Positions 24,312-31,520 of a DNA stretch of 35,080 nt are shown piece by piece. Under the pieces are notes generated by a model that worked only from the letters and a program-made list of their open reading frames with translations, did no database searches and was not told the DNA's origin. The stretch spans positions 1 through 35,080 of the forward strand of contig JAGVEJ010000089.1 in assembly GCA_020058225.1 (NCBI GenBank). Reading direction: 5' to 3'. Position 1 is the stretch's first letter. Each line of letters begins with the position of its first letter. This stretch comes from Candidatus Zixiibacteriota bacterium (lineage in GTDB: Bacteria; Zixibacteria; MSB-5A5; GN15; PGXB01). Both the position numbers and the translations under genes were made by a program.

Positions 24312-25448
24312 TTACTTGATCCGAGCCAGCATTAATCCCGAAATAAGCGTCAACCCGATCGCCAATATAAATGGCGCCTGTATCCCTATGCTCTCCCATA
24401 GCAAACCTGCCATAAGTGATGCCGGCAAAGCGCAAAGCCCGATCACCATTTGATATCCCCCAAGAGCGCTCGCACGGTACTCCGGCGGAGCCAGCTCCGA
24501 AACAAATGCTTTCTGCACCGCTTCAATCGCTCCCCGATGAGCGCCATACAGCGCAAATGATATTATAAAAGCGACATAGCTATGCGATAAGATAAAGGCA
24601 AGACAGGTTAATCCCCAGAGTATAAATGAAATGATGACAACCACCTTACGGCCGATTTTATCAGACAACCGGCCAAATGGAATTGAAACCAAAAAGGCCA
24701 CGCCGGTAAATAATAGATACATCGCCGGTATGGCGCTAACGCCAATGCCATATTCTTTGGCATAGATAAGAAGAAATGAATAGCTGAATGAGCCAAGCGA
24801 AAATATGGCGCTTAACACCAAAAAGAACCTGAAATTCTTATCAAAGTCCTTAAAACGGACGCCCTTGAATATTTTTTGTCCATCGGTTTTCTTTTCCTTT
24901 ACGGCAACAGCGATAAGTAAAACGGCAATCATCGAGGGAATGGCCGCCAAATAAAAAATAGTTCTAAGGCTTAAAATATTCATGAGAATGATACTGATTA
25001 CAATACCGAATATAGCGCCGAGGTTGTCCATGGCACGAAGCAAACCGAAATTAGCGCCGCGGTTTTCTTTGGTCGATATATCCGCAATAATGGCATCACG
25101 CGGGGCGCTTCTGATTTTGCCGGCCCGGTCGAGGATTCGAATAGGAATGAGATGTTGCCAAACGGTTGAAAGGGCATAGCCGATTCTCGAAAGAGAGCCG
25201 CACATATACCCTATCACAATAAATATTTTTCTTTTTTTGATTTTATCCGACCAATACCCCGATAATGCCTGTGATATGGAGACAATAGCGTCACCCAAGC
25301 CATCAATAAAACCCAGCGCCGCCATGTTAGCGCCGAGTATGGTGGTAACAAAAAGCGGCCAAATGGGATAAATCATGTCGGAGCCAAGGTCATTCAAGAA
25401 AGAAGCCCACGCAAATAACCGGACAGTTTTTTTCTTTGGGTCCTTCAT
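24312..25448 (-). CDS. Major facilitator superfamily transporter
   Basis: This is a 378-residue membrane protein with about 12 hydrophobic helices. The loop motif between helices 2 and 3 is GYWSDKIKKRKIFIVIGY, and its C-half repeat is FGRLSDKIGRKVVVIISF, both standard MFS motif A. ILDRAGKIRSAPRDAIIADI in the N-half resembles a subgroup of MFS proteins of unknown substrate. I choose the ATG at 25448; a TTG directly before it (25451) is also in frame. The receiver gene ends immediately upstream in the same reading frame (stop at 25452-25454), so the two are co-transcribed. The substrate cannot be predicted. Confidence 0.9.
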   Translation of the reverse strand: MKDPKKKTVRLFAWASFLNDLGSDMIYPIWPLFVTTILGANMAALGFIDGLGDAIVSISQALSGYWSDKIKKRKIFIVIGYMCGSLSRIGYALSTVWQHLIPIRILDRAGKIRSAPRDAIIADISTKENRGANFGLLRAMDNLGAIFGIVISIILMNILSLRTIFYLAAIPSMIAVLLIAVAVKEKKTDGQKIFKGVRFKDFDKNFRFFLVLSAIFSLGSFSYSFLLIYAKEYGIGVSAIPAMYLLFTGVAFLVSIPFGRLSDKIGRKVVVIISFILWGLTCLAFILSHSYVAFIISFALYGAHRGAIEAVQKAFVSELAPPEYRASALGGYQMVIGLCALPASLMAGLLWESIGIQAPFILAIGLTLISGLMLARIK

Positions 25449-25451
25449 CAA

Positions 25452-26063
25452 TTAAGGCCTTTTCCAATTAGTTATAATAAATTTGGCTATTCGTCTTATT
25501 TTGCCAAAGACCCCTTTGGATACGGAGCAACATAAGAGAAGCTCGGCAATCCGCTCTTTTTCTCGGTTTGCGGCCTTTTCCAATTGTGCGTATATATCCT
25601 GAGAGGGATCGAGTTTTTCCGGACTGGGTTTTTGGGCGACATAAAGCGCTCCCGCTTTCAGGCAAATTTCGGAATCCTCAAGGGTACCCTTTCTGGTATA
25701 AAAAATCACCGGGACATTTTGATATCCCGATTGAATTTGAGACAGGAGAGCCAAGCCTCCTTTTCGTGATTGACCTATCGATAAAAGGTATGAATTTAAT
25801 TTATTTTGCGCGATTGCAACTTCTTGCTGTAATGATATCATGCGCACCCGCTCTTCTGCAGAGCTCTCTCGTGTTATCGAAAAATAAAGGTCAAGGATAA
25901 AAAGGTTCGGTATTTGGCGGCGCTCCGTAATTGCCTTCTCCGCTGAAATAAAATCGACAGCCGTTATAGTATTGAAATTTTTGCCAAAAACATTTTCAAA
26001 GATTTTTAGTTCCTTGGGGTCATCATCAATAAAACAAACTGTCGGCTTGTCTATTTTATGCAT
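25452..26063 (-). CDS. Receiver-domain protein with an internal insertion
   Basis: This is a 203-residue protein. All receiver residues are present: D13-D15 (CFIDDDPKE), phosphoacceptor D58 (FILDLYF), T123 (VIFYTRKG) and K145 (YVAQKPSPEK). About 40-45 residues (60-103) are inserted just after the phosphoacceptor, where a normal receiver has a short loop; the insert looks helical (SAEERVRMISLQQEVAIAQN). The C-terminus (160-203) is a helix plus a Cys-Cys containing, basic, hydrophobic tail, not a DNA-binding domain. It is therefore a stand-alone signalling module. It is directly upstream of the MFS gene with no spacer, which hints at a joint role. No kinase is nearby. Confidence 0.82.
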   Translation of the reverse strand: MHKIDKPTVCFIDDDPKELKIFENVFGKNFNTITAVDFISAEKAITERRQIPNLFILDLYFSITRESSAEERVRMISLQQEVAIAQNKLNSYLLSIGQSRKGGLALLSQIQSGYQNVPVIFYTRKGTLEDSEICLKAGALYVAQKPSPEKLDPSQDIYAQLEKAANREKERIAELLLCCSVSKGVFGKIRRIAKFIITNWKRP

Positions 26064-26472
26064 AATAAACCATTCTTAGTCCATAAATAAATTTGCTCAG
26101 TCGTAATGAATATAATGATTTTTATATTTTGGTTTCAATTAGCAGATTAGAGAGATTAAATGGCTTATTTATTCTTCATTTTTTAGGGCTTGTGCAATTT
26201 AGAAACAATCTTAAAAAAGAGCTATTCAGCAATATTATTGATGTCGTATATAAAATTTATATAAGAATTTTGAAAAAAAGTATTAGGCAAAATGAGGGCG
26301 AGAGGGAGATAAATACACATAATCTTATGATTATCAATGAGATAGGCGATTTATGGCGGACGTTATATTTTTTACAAGTATGGCCAAAATAGTCCAAATA
26401 AAAGTTGACAAAAAAGGACTCCGCCATATATTAATTGACTTCATAATTACCAAGAGATGGTGAATTTGATAA

Positions 26473-26501
26473 TTGACATTTATGGTCGCCTCTCTTATAT
26501 G
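26473..26501 (+). promoter_or_regulatory. Promoter of the lipoprotein/L,D-transpeptidase cluster
   Basis: TTGACA (26473-26478) is full consensus; TATATG (26496-26501) lies 17 bases on, with an alternative TTATAT at 26495. Transcription would begin near 26508, leaving a long structured leader. Confidence 0.68.
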
Positions 26502-26589
26502 TATGGGAATGTGAAAGAAAATCGCCGGACAAAGACAGTTCGGGATTAGGATTAGAAAGTAGCGTAACAAGGTAACCTAATAAATCGGG

Positions 26590-26628
26590 ATGTGTGCGAA
26601 TCGACAGTTCGCGCGTATCCTTTTTTTT
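26590..26628 (+). terminator. Terminator-like hairpin in the lipoprotein leader (possible attenuator)
   Basis: ATGTGTGCGAA (26590-26600) can pair along its whole length with TTCGCGCGTAT (26608-26618), counting three G-U pairs, around a TCGACAG loop. CC and eight T residues (26621-26628) follow. This is the layout of a rho-independent terminator, placed between promoter and start codon and 35 bases before the ATG. Confidence 0.6.
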
Positions 26629-26663
26629 CGTCCCCCAATAGTGGGACAGAAAGGAATGTCAAC

Positions 26664-27254
26664 ATGTTGAAACGTTTGTCACTCGTATTTGCCGTGCTTG
26701 TACTGATGGCGATTGCGGGTTGCAGCAAACCGCCTGAGGCAGAAATGCAGGCCTCTCAGACCGCTATCGATCAGGCTCGTGCCGCTGAAGCCGAACAGTA
26801 TGTACCGGATGTATTCCGTATTGCCGCTGATACTCTGAATGCGGCCAATGCCGCCAAGCAGGAGCAGGATTCCAAGTTTGCTCTATTCCGCAGCTATGGC
26901 AAATCGAAAGAGATGTTCATCCGCGCCAAAGCTCTTGCCGACAATGCCGCAACCGAAGCGGCCGCCGAGAAAGAGCGTGTCAGAGTGCAGGTCGAGGGTT
27001 TGATTACCCAGGCCCAGGCCGCTATCGATAGCGCCAATGCCGCTCTGGCTAAGGCCCCCAAGGGCAAAGGCAACAAGGCTGAGATCGAACTGATTAAGAA
27101 CGACCTCACCACCCTTGGCGCCCAGTTTGAGGAAGCCAAGAATAATTTCACTGCGGGTAAATATCTTGTCGCCAGATCCAAAGTTGAAGCTGTTATGCAG
27201 AAAGCTAATGGCATCATCAATGAAATCACAATGGCGGCCGCTAAGAAGAAATAA
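26664..27254 (+). CDS. Alanine-rich outer-membrane lipoprotein, DUF4398-like
   Basis: This is a 196-residue protein. It has a signal peptide with lipobox AIAGC (acylated Cys20); Ser at +2 favours outer-membrane sorting. The mature part is almost entirely helical and rich in Ala, Glu, Lys and Gln (ASQTAIDQARAAEAEQYVPD, AANAAKQEQDSKFALFRSYG), as in DUF4398 proteins. It resembles a Braun-lipoprotein-like or OmpA-associated spacer but has no peptidoglycan-binding OmpA domain. AAGGA (26651-26655) eight bases before this ATG fixes the start; the frame is open 24 codons further upstream, but that stretch covers the leader hairpin. Base composition differs from neighbours (more GCC/GCT and C-ending codons), typical of a highly expressed gene. 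It leads the L,D-transpeptidase cluster. Confidence 0.85.
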   Translation: MLKRLSLVFAVLVLMAIAGCSKPPEAEMQASQTAIDQARAAEAEQYVPDVFRIAADTLNAANAAKQEQDSKFALFRSYGKSKEMFIRAKALADNAATEAAAEKERVRVQVEGLITQAQAAIDSANAALAKAPKGKGNKAEIELIKNDLTTLGAQFEEAKNNFTAGKYLVARSKVEAVMQKANGIINEITMAAAKKK

Positions 27255-27290
27255 GTCTATCTGCGGTTAGATTTTTGCACGTCAATTATT

Positions 27291-27335
27291 ACCGCGGGGA
27301 TTGTGTAAACTCAATCCCCGCGGTTGAGTTTACAC
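27291..27335 (+). promoter_or_regulatory. Two overlapping, mutually exclusive hairpins downstream of the lipoprotein gene
   Basis: Hairpin A pairs ACCGCGGGGATTG (27291-27303) with CAATCCCCGCGGT (27312-27324), 13 bp perfect. Hairpin B pairs GTGTAAACTCAA (27303-27314) with TTGAGTTTACAC (27324-27335), 12 bp perfect. They share bases, so only one can form fully. No T run follows, so this is not a standard terminator. It sits 32 bases before the L,D-transpeptidase start and may limit read-through or protect the upstream message. Confidence 0.7.
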
Positions 27336-27366
27336 CTCATTCCTGGATGACCCCCGAAGGCTCGAA

Positions 27367-28449
27367 TTGAAATTATCAGGAAAACTTAAATTATCACTAT
27401 TATTGATAACGGGCTTTATTTTATTATTTGCCGGTTGTCAGGATCCGCCGATTGGCTCGCTTGAAAGAGCCAAGTATGCCCTCAATCAGGCCGGAAAATC
27501 GGGCGCTCTACGGTATTCTGAGAAGACATACCGTGAAGCGGAAGAACTAATGAAGGCCGGATGGATGGAGATGGCACGGCAAAATGGCCGTTTTGCCCCC
27601 TTCCGTGACTATAAAGCCGCTGACTCAATCTTGAATTTGGCTATTACAACCGCACAGAAGGCAACTACCGATGCGCAAACGCAAATTCAGAATCTTCAGG
27701 CCTTAACAAAAGCTGAGAGAGAGGAATTATATAATGATTTGCTGGAATGGCGCGAGGCCCTCAACGGGGCCCTGACAAAATTTCGGGCCGAACATTATTG
27801 GAATTCCGGGGAATTGGCGTATAAGACAAGTGAGAAGCTGATGATGAATGGGGAATATGAGGAAGCCCGAGAGGTTATTGCTGAGGGAAAAGAATCGTTG
27901 AAAAAAATGGGAGCAATACTCGCCGACTATGACAATGATGAAGCCACTAAAATTCATATTTGGAGAAGATGGGTCAAGGAGACATTGGATGATTCGAAAA
28001 ATTCCGGCGGTTATGCGGTTATAGTGGACAAATCAAAACATAAAACTTATCTTATTCAAGCCGGTAAAGTGATTCACACTTATGATTGTGATTTGGGATA
28101 TAATTCGGCGCATCAAAAAATGTTTTCCGGCGACGGCGCCACACCCGAAGGAAAATATATTGTATCCGAAGTCAAGACCAACGGACGAAGCAAGTATTAT
28201 AAGGCTTTGTTGATTAACTACCCCAATGCAACGGATAAAAAGCGATTTCAGGAAAACAAATCGCGGGGAATCATTTCCGGGCGAGCCCGAATCGGCGGGC
28301 TTATTGAAATTCATGGCGAGGGCGGCCGAGGACGAGATTGGACCGAGGGTTGTATCGCTCTTACCAACAAAGAAATGGATCATATAACAAAATATATCGG
28401 CATTGGAACTCCGATAACCATAGTCCGACGTTCCAATAATTGGCCATGA
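27367..28449 (+). CDS. Lipoprotein L,D-transpeptidase (YkuD family)
   Basis: This is a 360-residue protein starting at TTG, with GAAGG (27356-27360) six bases upstream. The signal peptide ends in lipobox LFAGC (Cys24, Gln at +2). Residues ~30-130 are helical and resemble the lipoprotein encoded just upstream (LERAKYALNQAGKSGALRYS, FAPFRDYKAADSILNLA), so it carries a DUF4398-like spacer. The YkuD domain (~215-355) begins AVIVDKSKHKTYLIQAGKVI and carries the active-site H316 and C329 in HGEGGRGRDWTEGCIALTN. Such enzymes form 3-3 peptidoglycan cross-links or attach proteins to peptidoglycan in the periplasm. The stop overlaps the next start (ATGA). Confidence 0.9.
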   Translation: MKLSGKLKLSLLLITGFILLFAGCQDPPIGSLERAKYALNQAGKSGALRYSEKTYREAEELMKAGWMEMARQNGRFAPFRDYKAADSILNLAITTAQKATTDAQTQIQNLQALTKAEREELYNDLLEWREALNGALTKFRAEHYWNSGELAYKTSEKLMMNGEYEEAREVIAEGKESLKKMGAILADYDNDEATKIHIWRRWVKETLDDSKNSGGYAVIVDKSKHKTYLIQAGKVIHTYDCDLGYNSAHQKMFSGDGATPEGKYIVSEVKTNGRSKYYKALLINYPNATDKKRFQENKSRGIISGRARIGGLIEIHGEGGRGRDWTEGCIALTNKEMDHITKYIGIGTPITIVRRSNNWP

Positions 28450-29096
28450 AAAAAATTGTGTTTTTCGTAGTTCTGCCGCTTCTATTAATAATTGTGGCGT
28501 TGTCGGTTTATGTATTAAAAGGCGGAAGAGATATTGATACGCAGGAGGCGTTCTCTGTTCCGATAGATTCTGTACTACATGAACTTCCGACTGATTCGAA
28601 ACTTGCCAAGAAGGAAGTGCAGAAAGTCAAAAAGGCTCTGTCGGCTTTGAAGCCGGCCAAACCATACATTGTTATAGATACTCACGCCAATAGGATTTTT
28701 CTTAGGATTGAAGATTCTATATTGCTTGAAGCCACTTGTTCCGCCGGCTCAGGCGGTGAATTTATTGACAGTACCACCGGCCGGAAATGGGTATTTAATA
28801 CGCCTCGCGGCATATTCAAGGTGGATAGCAAAATTCCTCACCCATGGTGGAGGAAGCCGGATTGGGCTTTTCTTGAAGAGGGAGAACAGATTCCCAATGA
28901 CGATGGTGAGCGACTCGACCCCAATATGATGGGAGACTTTGCTCTTGGCTTTGGAGATGGGTTCTTCATTCACGGCACTATTTATGAAAGACTACTCGGG
29001 GTAAGCGTAACTCACGGGTGTGTTCGAGTCGGCTCGGATGATTTAGAAGTTTTATACAATAAGACTCCAATGGGGACTTATGTTTATATATTCTAA
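28446..29096 (+). CDS. Membrane-anchored L,D-transpeptidase (YkuD family)
   Basis: This is a 216-residue protein with an N-terminal signal anchor (IVFFVVLPLLLIIVALSVYV) and no lipobox Cys. Residues ~73-216 form a compact YkuD domain: PYIVIDTHANRIFLRIEDSI, then FNTPRGIFKVDSK, then active-site H176, H190 and C192 in HGTIYERLLGVSVTHGCVRV. This lies in the periplasm. ATG 28446 overlaps the previous stop by 4 bases and is preferred over an upstream in-frame TTG (28440). The PDWAFLEEGEQIPNDDGERL insertion before the catalytic part is typical of the ErfK/YbiS-like branch. It probably works with the preceding transpeptidase on the same envelope layer. Confidence 0.92.
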   Translation: MKKIVFFVVLPLLLIIVALSVYVLKGGRDIDTQEAFSVPIDSVLHELPTDSKLAKKEVQKVKKALSALKPAKPYIVIDTHANRIFLRIEDSILLEATCSAGSGGEFIDSTTGRKWVFNTPRGIFKVDSKIPHPWWRKPDWAFLEEGEQIPNDDGERLDPNMMGDFALGFGDGFFIHGTIYERLLGVSVTHGCVRVGSDDLEVLYNKTPMGTYVYIF

Positions 29097-29877
29097 GGCG
29101 AAAAGAATTATTGCCGATGCGGGGAAGATTGTCGCTATTCTCATGGCCGGGATTATCCTAATCATCGGAATTAATGCATGCAAGGACAAAAAAGAACCGC
29201 CGGCAAAACAAGGCCGTATCGAAACCAAAAAATGGGATTTCAAAAGCGAGAATTTTGACTTTGCTTTGGCTCAAGCGGAATTGCAACTCGCCGGACTTAA
29301 AAAACCATACCTTGTACTTGATTTTTCCAAGAATAAGCTGATTCTAAAATTAAACGGCGTGGCGGTTTGGGATGTCCCGATGGAAATAACCGCCGATGAA
29401 TCTGATTCCCCCGAAGATTTCACCGAGCGATTTTTCAGCGATAATAATCTTTTGGTAAGACCTCTATTTGATAAGCATCTTTTCGCCGGCAAAGGACAAA
29501 GCTCGGATTCTGTTCTTAAGATAATCAGTGGTGTAGTCAGGGCAAGTGTGGAACTAATGCAACGCGAAGTGCCCGAGAGATTTCAACTTGAATGGGAAAA
29601 CGGCCTTCTAATTGAATTTCGTACAGAAATAATGGGCCAACCAAAATCCAAATTTAAAAATACACTGGTTGAATTACGCCGAACCCTGCAACGCCCATTT
29701 GGAGAATCGGCTATGGTAGTTCGTTTGGATTCCAAACATGCTATTACGCTTTATCGGGTGGCTGAACGAGGCCTGCCGACTTTGATCTACCCGCCTAAAT
29801 ATGGCGGCATTCTCGAGAATATCACCCCATCAAAAGAAGCAAATCAGAAACTGGAACGTAAGGCTTCGCGTAAATAG
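29080..29877 (+). CDS. Membrane-anchored protein related to the L,D-transpeptidases but lacking the active site
   Basis: This 265-residue protein overlaps the previous gene by 17 bases. The N-terminal hydrophobic helix (~17-32) ends at Cys34 (GINACKD), which could be a weak lipobox or simply follow the membrane anchor. Residues ~70-100 (GLKKPYLVLDFSKNKLILKL, NGVAVWDVPM) line up with the first strands of the YkuD domain in the preceding gene (AKPYIVIDTHANRIFLRIED). No H...(S/T)HGC active site follows, and the rest (DSVLKIISGVVRASVELMQR...) is unlike YkuD. I read it as a degenerate or divergent paralogue acting as a partner or regulator. I do not recognise a named family. Confidence 0.75.
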   Translation: MFIYSKAKRIIADAGKIVAILMAGIILIIGINACKDKKEPPAKQGRIETKKWDFKSENFDFALAQAELQLAGLKKPYLVLDFSKNKLILKLNGVAVWDVPMEITADESDSPEDFTERFFSDNNLLVRPLFDKHLFAGKGQSSDSVLKIISGVVRASVELMQREVPERFQLEWENGLLIEFRTEIMGQPKSKFKNTLVELRRTLQRPFGESAMVVRLDSKHAITLYRVAERGLPTLIYPPKYGGILENITPSKEANQKLERKASRK

Positions 29878-29984
29878 GAATTTGATCTCTCCTCGAAAAT
29901 TCTGTACTGAAATTTCCCAAATTTGCATCGCCTCAAACCAATTTTCTTGCTTTAGCGCATTGTATTTCGTTTGATAATCATAGG

Positions 29985-31010
29985 ATGTTTTATGTTTTTC
30001 TCGCACTTCTTTCGGCCGCTTTATTCGGGGCCGCAACTCCGCTGAGTAAGGCGCTTCTAGCGTCATTCAGCGCTTTTCAGCTCGCTGGGCTTCTCTATAT
30101 TGGTGCGGCCTTAGGTGTTGCCGTTGTAGCCTTCAAAAAGGGCCAAACACAGCCTTGGCGCATGGACAGGAAAAACATGGTTCGACTGTCAGGTGCAATA
30201 CTGTTCGGCGGAGTCATGGCACCGTTGTTTCTCCTACTCAGCCTCAAAGTAGCATTGGCAGCCTCAGTATCTCTTTGGCTTCCACTCGAACTGGTGGTCA
30301 CAGCCATTTTGGGTCGCCTACTCTTTCGAGATCATTTGGGAGTGTTCGGCTGGCTGGGCATGCTCGGAGTCGTAGCGGCCAGTGTTCTGCTCAGTGTGGG
30401 CGAGGGTACAGCCGGAATCAAGGCCGGGCTTCTTGTCATGATTGCCTGCGTTTGCTGGGGATTTGATAATAACTTCACTGCCCTTATCGATGGCATAACG
30501 CCTGCTCAGAGCACATTCTGGAAGGGATTGGTGGCCGGGGTCATCAACCTTGGAGTCGGTTTATCAACACAGGATTTCGGTGGAACGATGGCGACGACTG
30601 CCGGAGCGCTGGGAGTCGGTATAGTTTCATACGGAGCAAGCATTTTACTTTACATTACCGCCGCCCAAAACATTGGTGCGGCTCGAGGCCAGATATTTTT
30701 CGCAAGCAGTCCGTTTTTCGGAGTTATACTCGCCGCGGTTTTCCTCGGCGAAACCATTTCCACAATACAGCTGGTGGCTGTGGCCGGCCTCAGTGTTTCT
30801 CTTGTGATGGTTTTCCGCGATAGACACGACCACCAACATCTGCACGAGGAATTGGATCATGAACATAGCCATCGGCATGACGATGAACATCACGATCATG
30901 TACAGCCGGAAGACCATAGGACGAATCGCCACACTCATCGACACCGCCACATCCCGATCGCGCATACGCATCCCCATTGGCCAGATTTGCACCATCGACA
31001 CAACCACTGA
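29985..31010 (+). CDS. EamA/DMT-family transporter with histidine-rich C-terminal tail
   Basis: This is a 341-residue protein. About ten hydrophobic helices (residues ~1-275) form two EamA repeats: LFGAATPLSKALLASFSAFQ at the start, and WGFDNNFTALIDGITPAQST in the second half. The last 64 residues (278-341) contain 23 histidines with many Asp/Glu, a probable metal-binding tail, ending in HTHPHWPDLHHRHNH. DMT proteins export or import small metabolites; the tail suggests that transport is linked to a divalent metal such as Ni, Co or Zn, or senses it. Codon choice looks richer in G+C than flanking genes and it lies next to a repeat, so recent acquisition is plausible. AGG is close before the ATG. 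Confidence 0.88.
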   Translation: MFYVFLALLSAALFGAATPLSKALLASFSAFQLAGLLYIGAALGVAVVAFKKGQTQPWRMDRKNMVRLSGAILFGGVMAPLFLLLSLKVALAASVSLWLPLELVVTAILGRLLFRDHLGVFGWLGMLGVVAASVLLSVGEGTAGIKAGLLVMIACVCWGFDNNFTALIDGITPAQSTFWKGLVAGVINLGVGLSTQDFGGTMATTAGALGVGIVSYGASILLYITAAQNIGAARGQIFFASSPFFGVILAAVFLGETISTIQLVAVAGLSVSLVMVFRDRHDHQHLHEELDHEHSHRHDDEHHDHVQPEDHRTNRHTHRHRHIPIAHTHPHWPDLHHRHNH

Positions 31011-31520
31011 GTTTTGACCTCATCTCGAAAGGTGTGGATTTTCAGATGTCAGGTTCATCTCACCTGATTGCTCTCCAACTGATTCCATCGACAAGGGTAT
31101 AGCGTAGCCGCACTTCATGAGCCTGTTGAAAAAGCCGGGTGTATCGTATCCGTGCATGGTTCGCCATGGCGAATCCACATCTGCCAATGTGCGACAACAA
31201 CTTAGGGGCAGATGTGGATTCGCCTGCGGCGAACCGCCCACACATTGGGGGGTTTTCAACAGCCCTTCAGGAAAGGGTGAAGTTTCAATCGGAGTTTAGG
31301 TTATCCCATACATATAGGATTTTTTCCATAAATTGCATATTCAGTGATATCAATCGGGATTGGTCAAAAGTTCAAGTCTTGAACATTTTCTCGGTGTTTC
31401 CCCTTATCTATCAATGAGATAGCTTGTGCCGCAATAATTTATCTTCCGGCGGCATCGTCATTGCAAAAACCTTTCTTGGGAATGAATGAGGCCATCAAAA
31501 AAGAAAGGCGGGAAGGCAGA
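31011..31520. other. Intergenic region with MITE-like repeat and short inverted repeats
   Basis: This stretch of about 510 bases lies after the DMT gene. 31121-31265 is a palindromic element (listed separately). Beyond it are a perfect 7-bp inverted repeat GTTCAAG/CTTGAAC (31370-31384) and CTATC/GATAG nearby, possible operator-like sites. A weak TTGAAC/TTATCT pair near 31379-31409 has a 19-base spacer. No other gene is supported. Confidence 0.5.
31121..31265. repeat. MITE-like element with long inner palindrome, copy A
   Basis: The ends are inverted: TGTTGAAAAAGCC (left, 31124-31136) and GGTTTTCAACAGCCC (right, 31251-31265). Inside, GGTTCGCCATGGCGAATC... (31158-31185) pairs with the complementary arm at 31207-31235, about 28 bp with one small bulge, around a ~21-base loop. 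It encodes no protein. Related pieces occur at 20216-20326 (ends) and 23861-23944 (inner part). Confidence 0.72.

Larger units (their letters stand above)
26064..26663. other. Intergenic region: A+T-rich gap, promoter and long leader of the lipoprotein gene
   Basis: This is a 600-base stretch between divergent genes. 26064-26460 is A+T-rich with no supported gene; a 99-codon frame at 26093 starts with TTG, lacks a ribosome site and resembles nothing. From 26473 it contains a promoter, a ~155-base leader, and a terminator-like hairpin at 26590-26628 before the lipoprotein ATG at 26664. Confidence 0.6.

Noticed and set aside
26093-26392. 99-codon plus-strand ORF in the A+T-rich gap
   Set aside because: It starts with TTG, has no ribosome site, resembles nothing, and lies in A+T-rich sequence where long chance frames are common.
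26508-26589. Cyclic-di-GMP (GEMM) riboswitch in the lipoprotein leader
   Set aside because: A GACAAAGAC-like word and a GTAGC...GGTAACC stretch are present, but the required GGGCAAA, GNRA loop and receptor order are not.
26592-26663. Upstream start for the lipoprotein
   Set aside because: It would place 24 residues before the signal peptide and cover the leader hairpin; ATG 26664 has a good ribosome site and a correct lipobox distance.
30645-31023. Minus-strand frames opposite the histidine-rich tail
   Set aside because: They are open only because the repetitive CAC/CAT/GAC codons of the tail avoid stops on the other strand; composition is Met/Val-rich low complexity.
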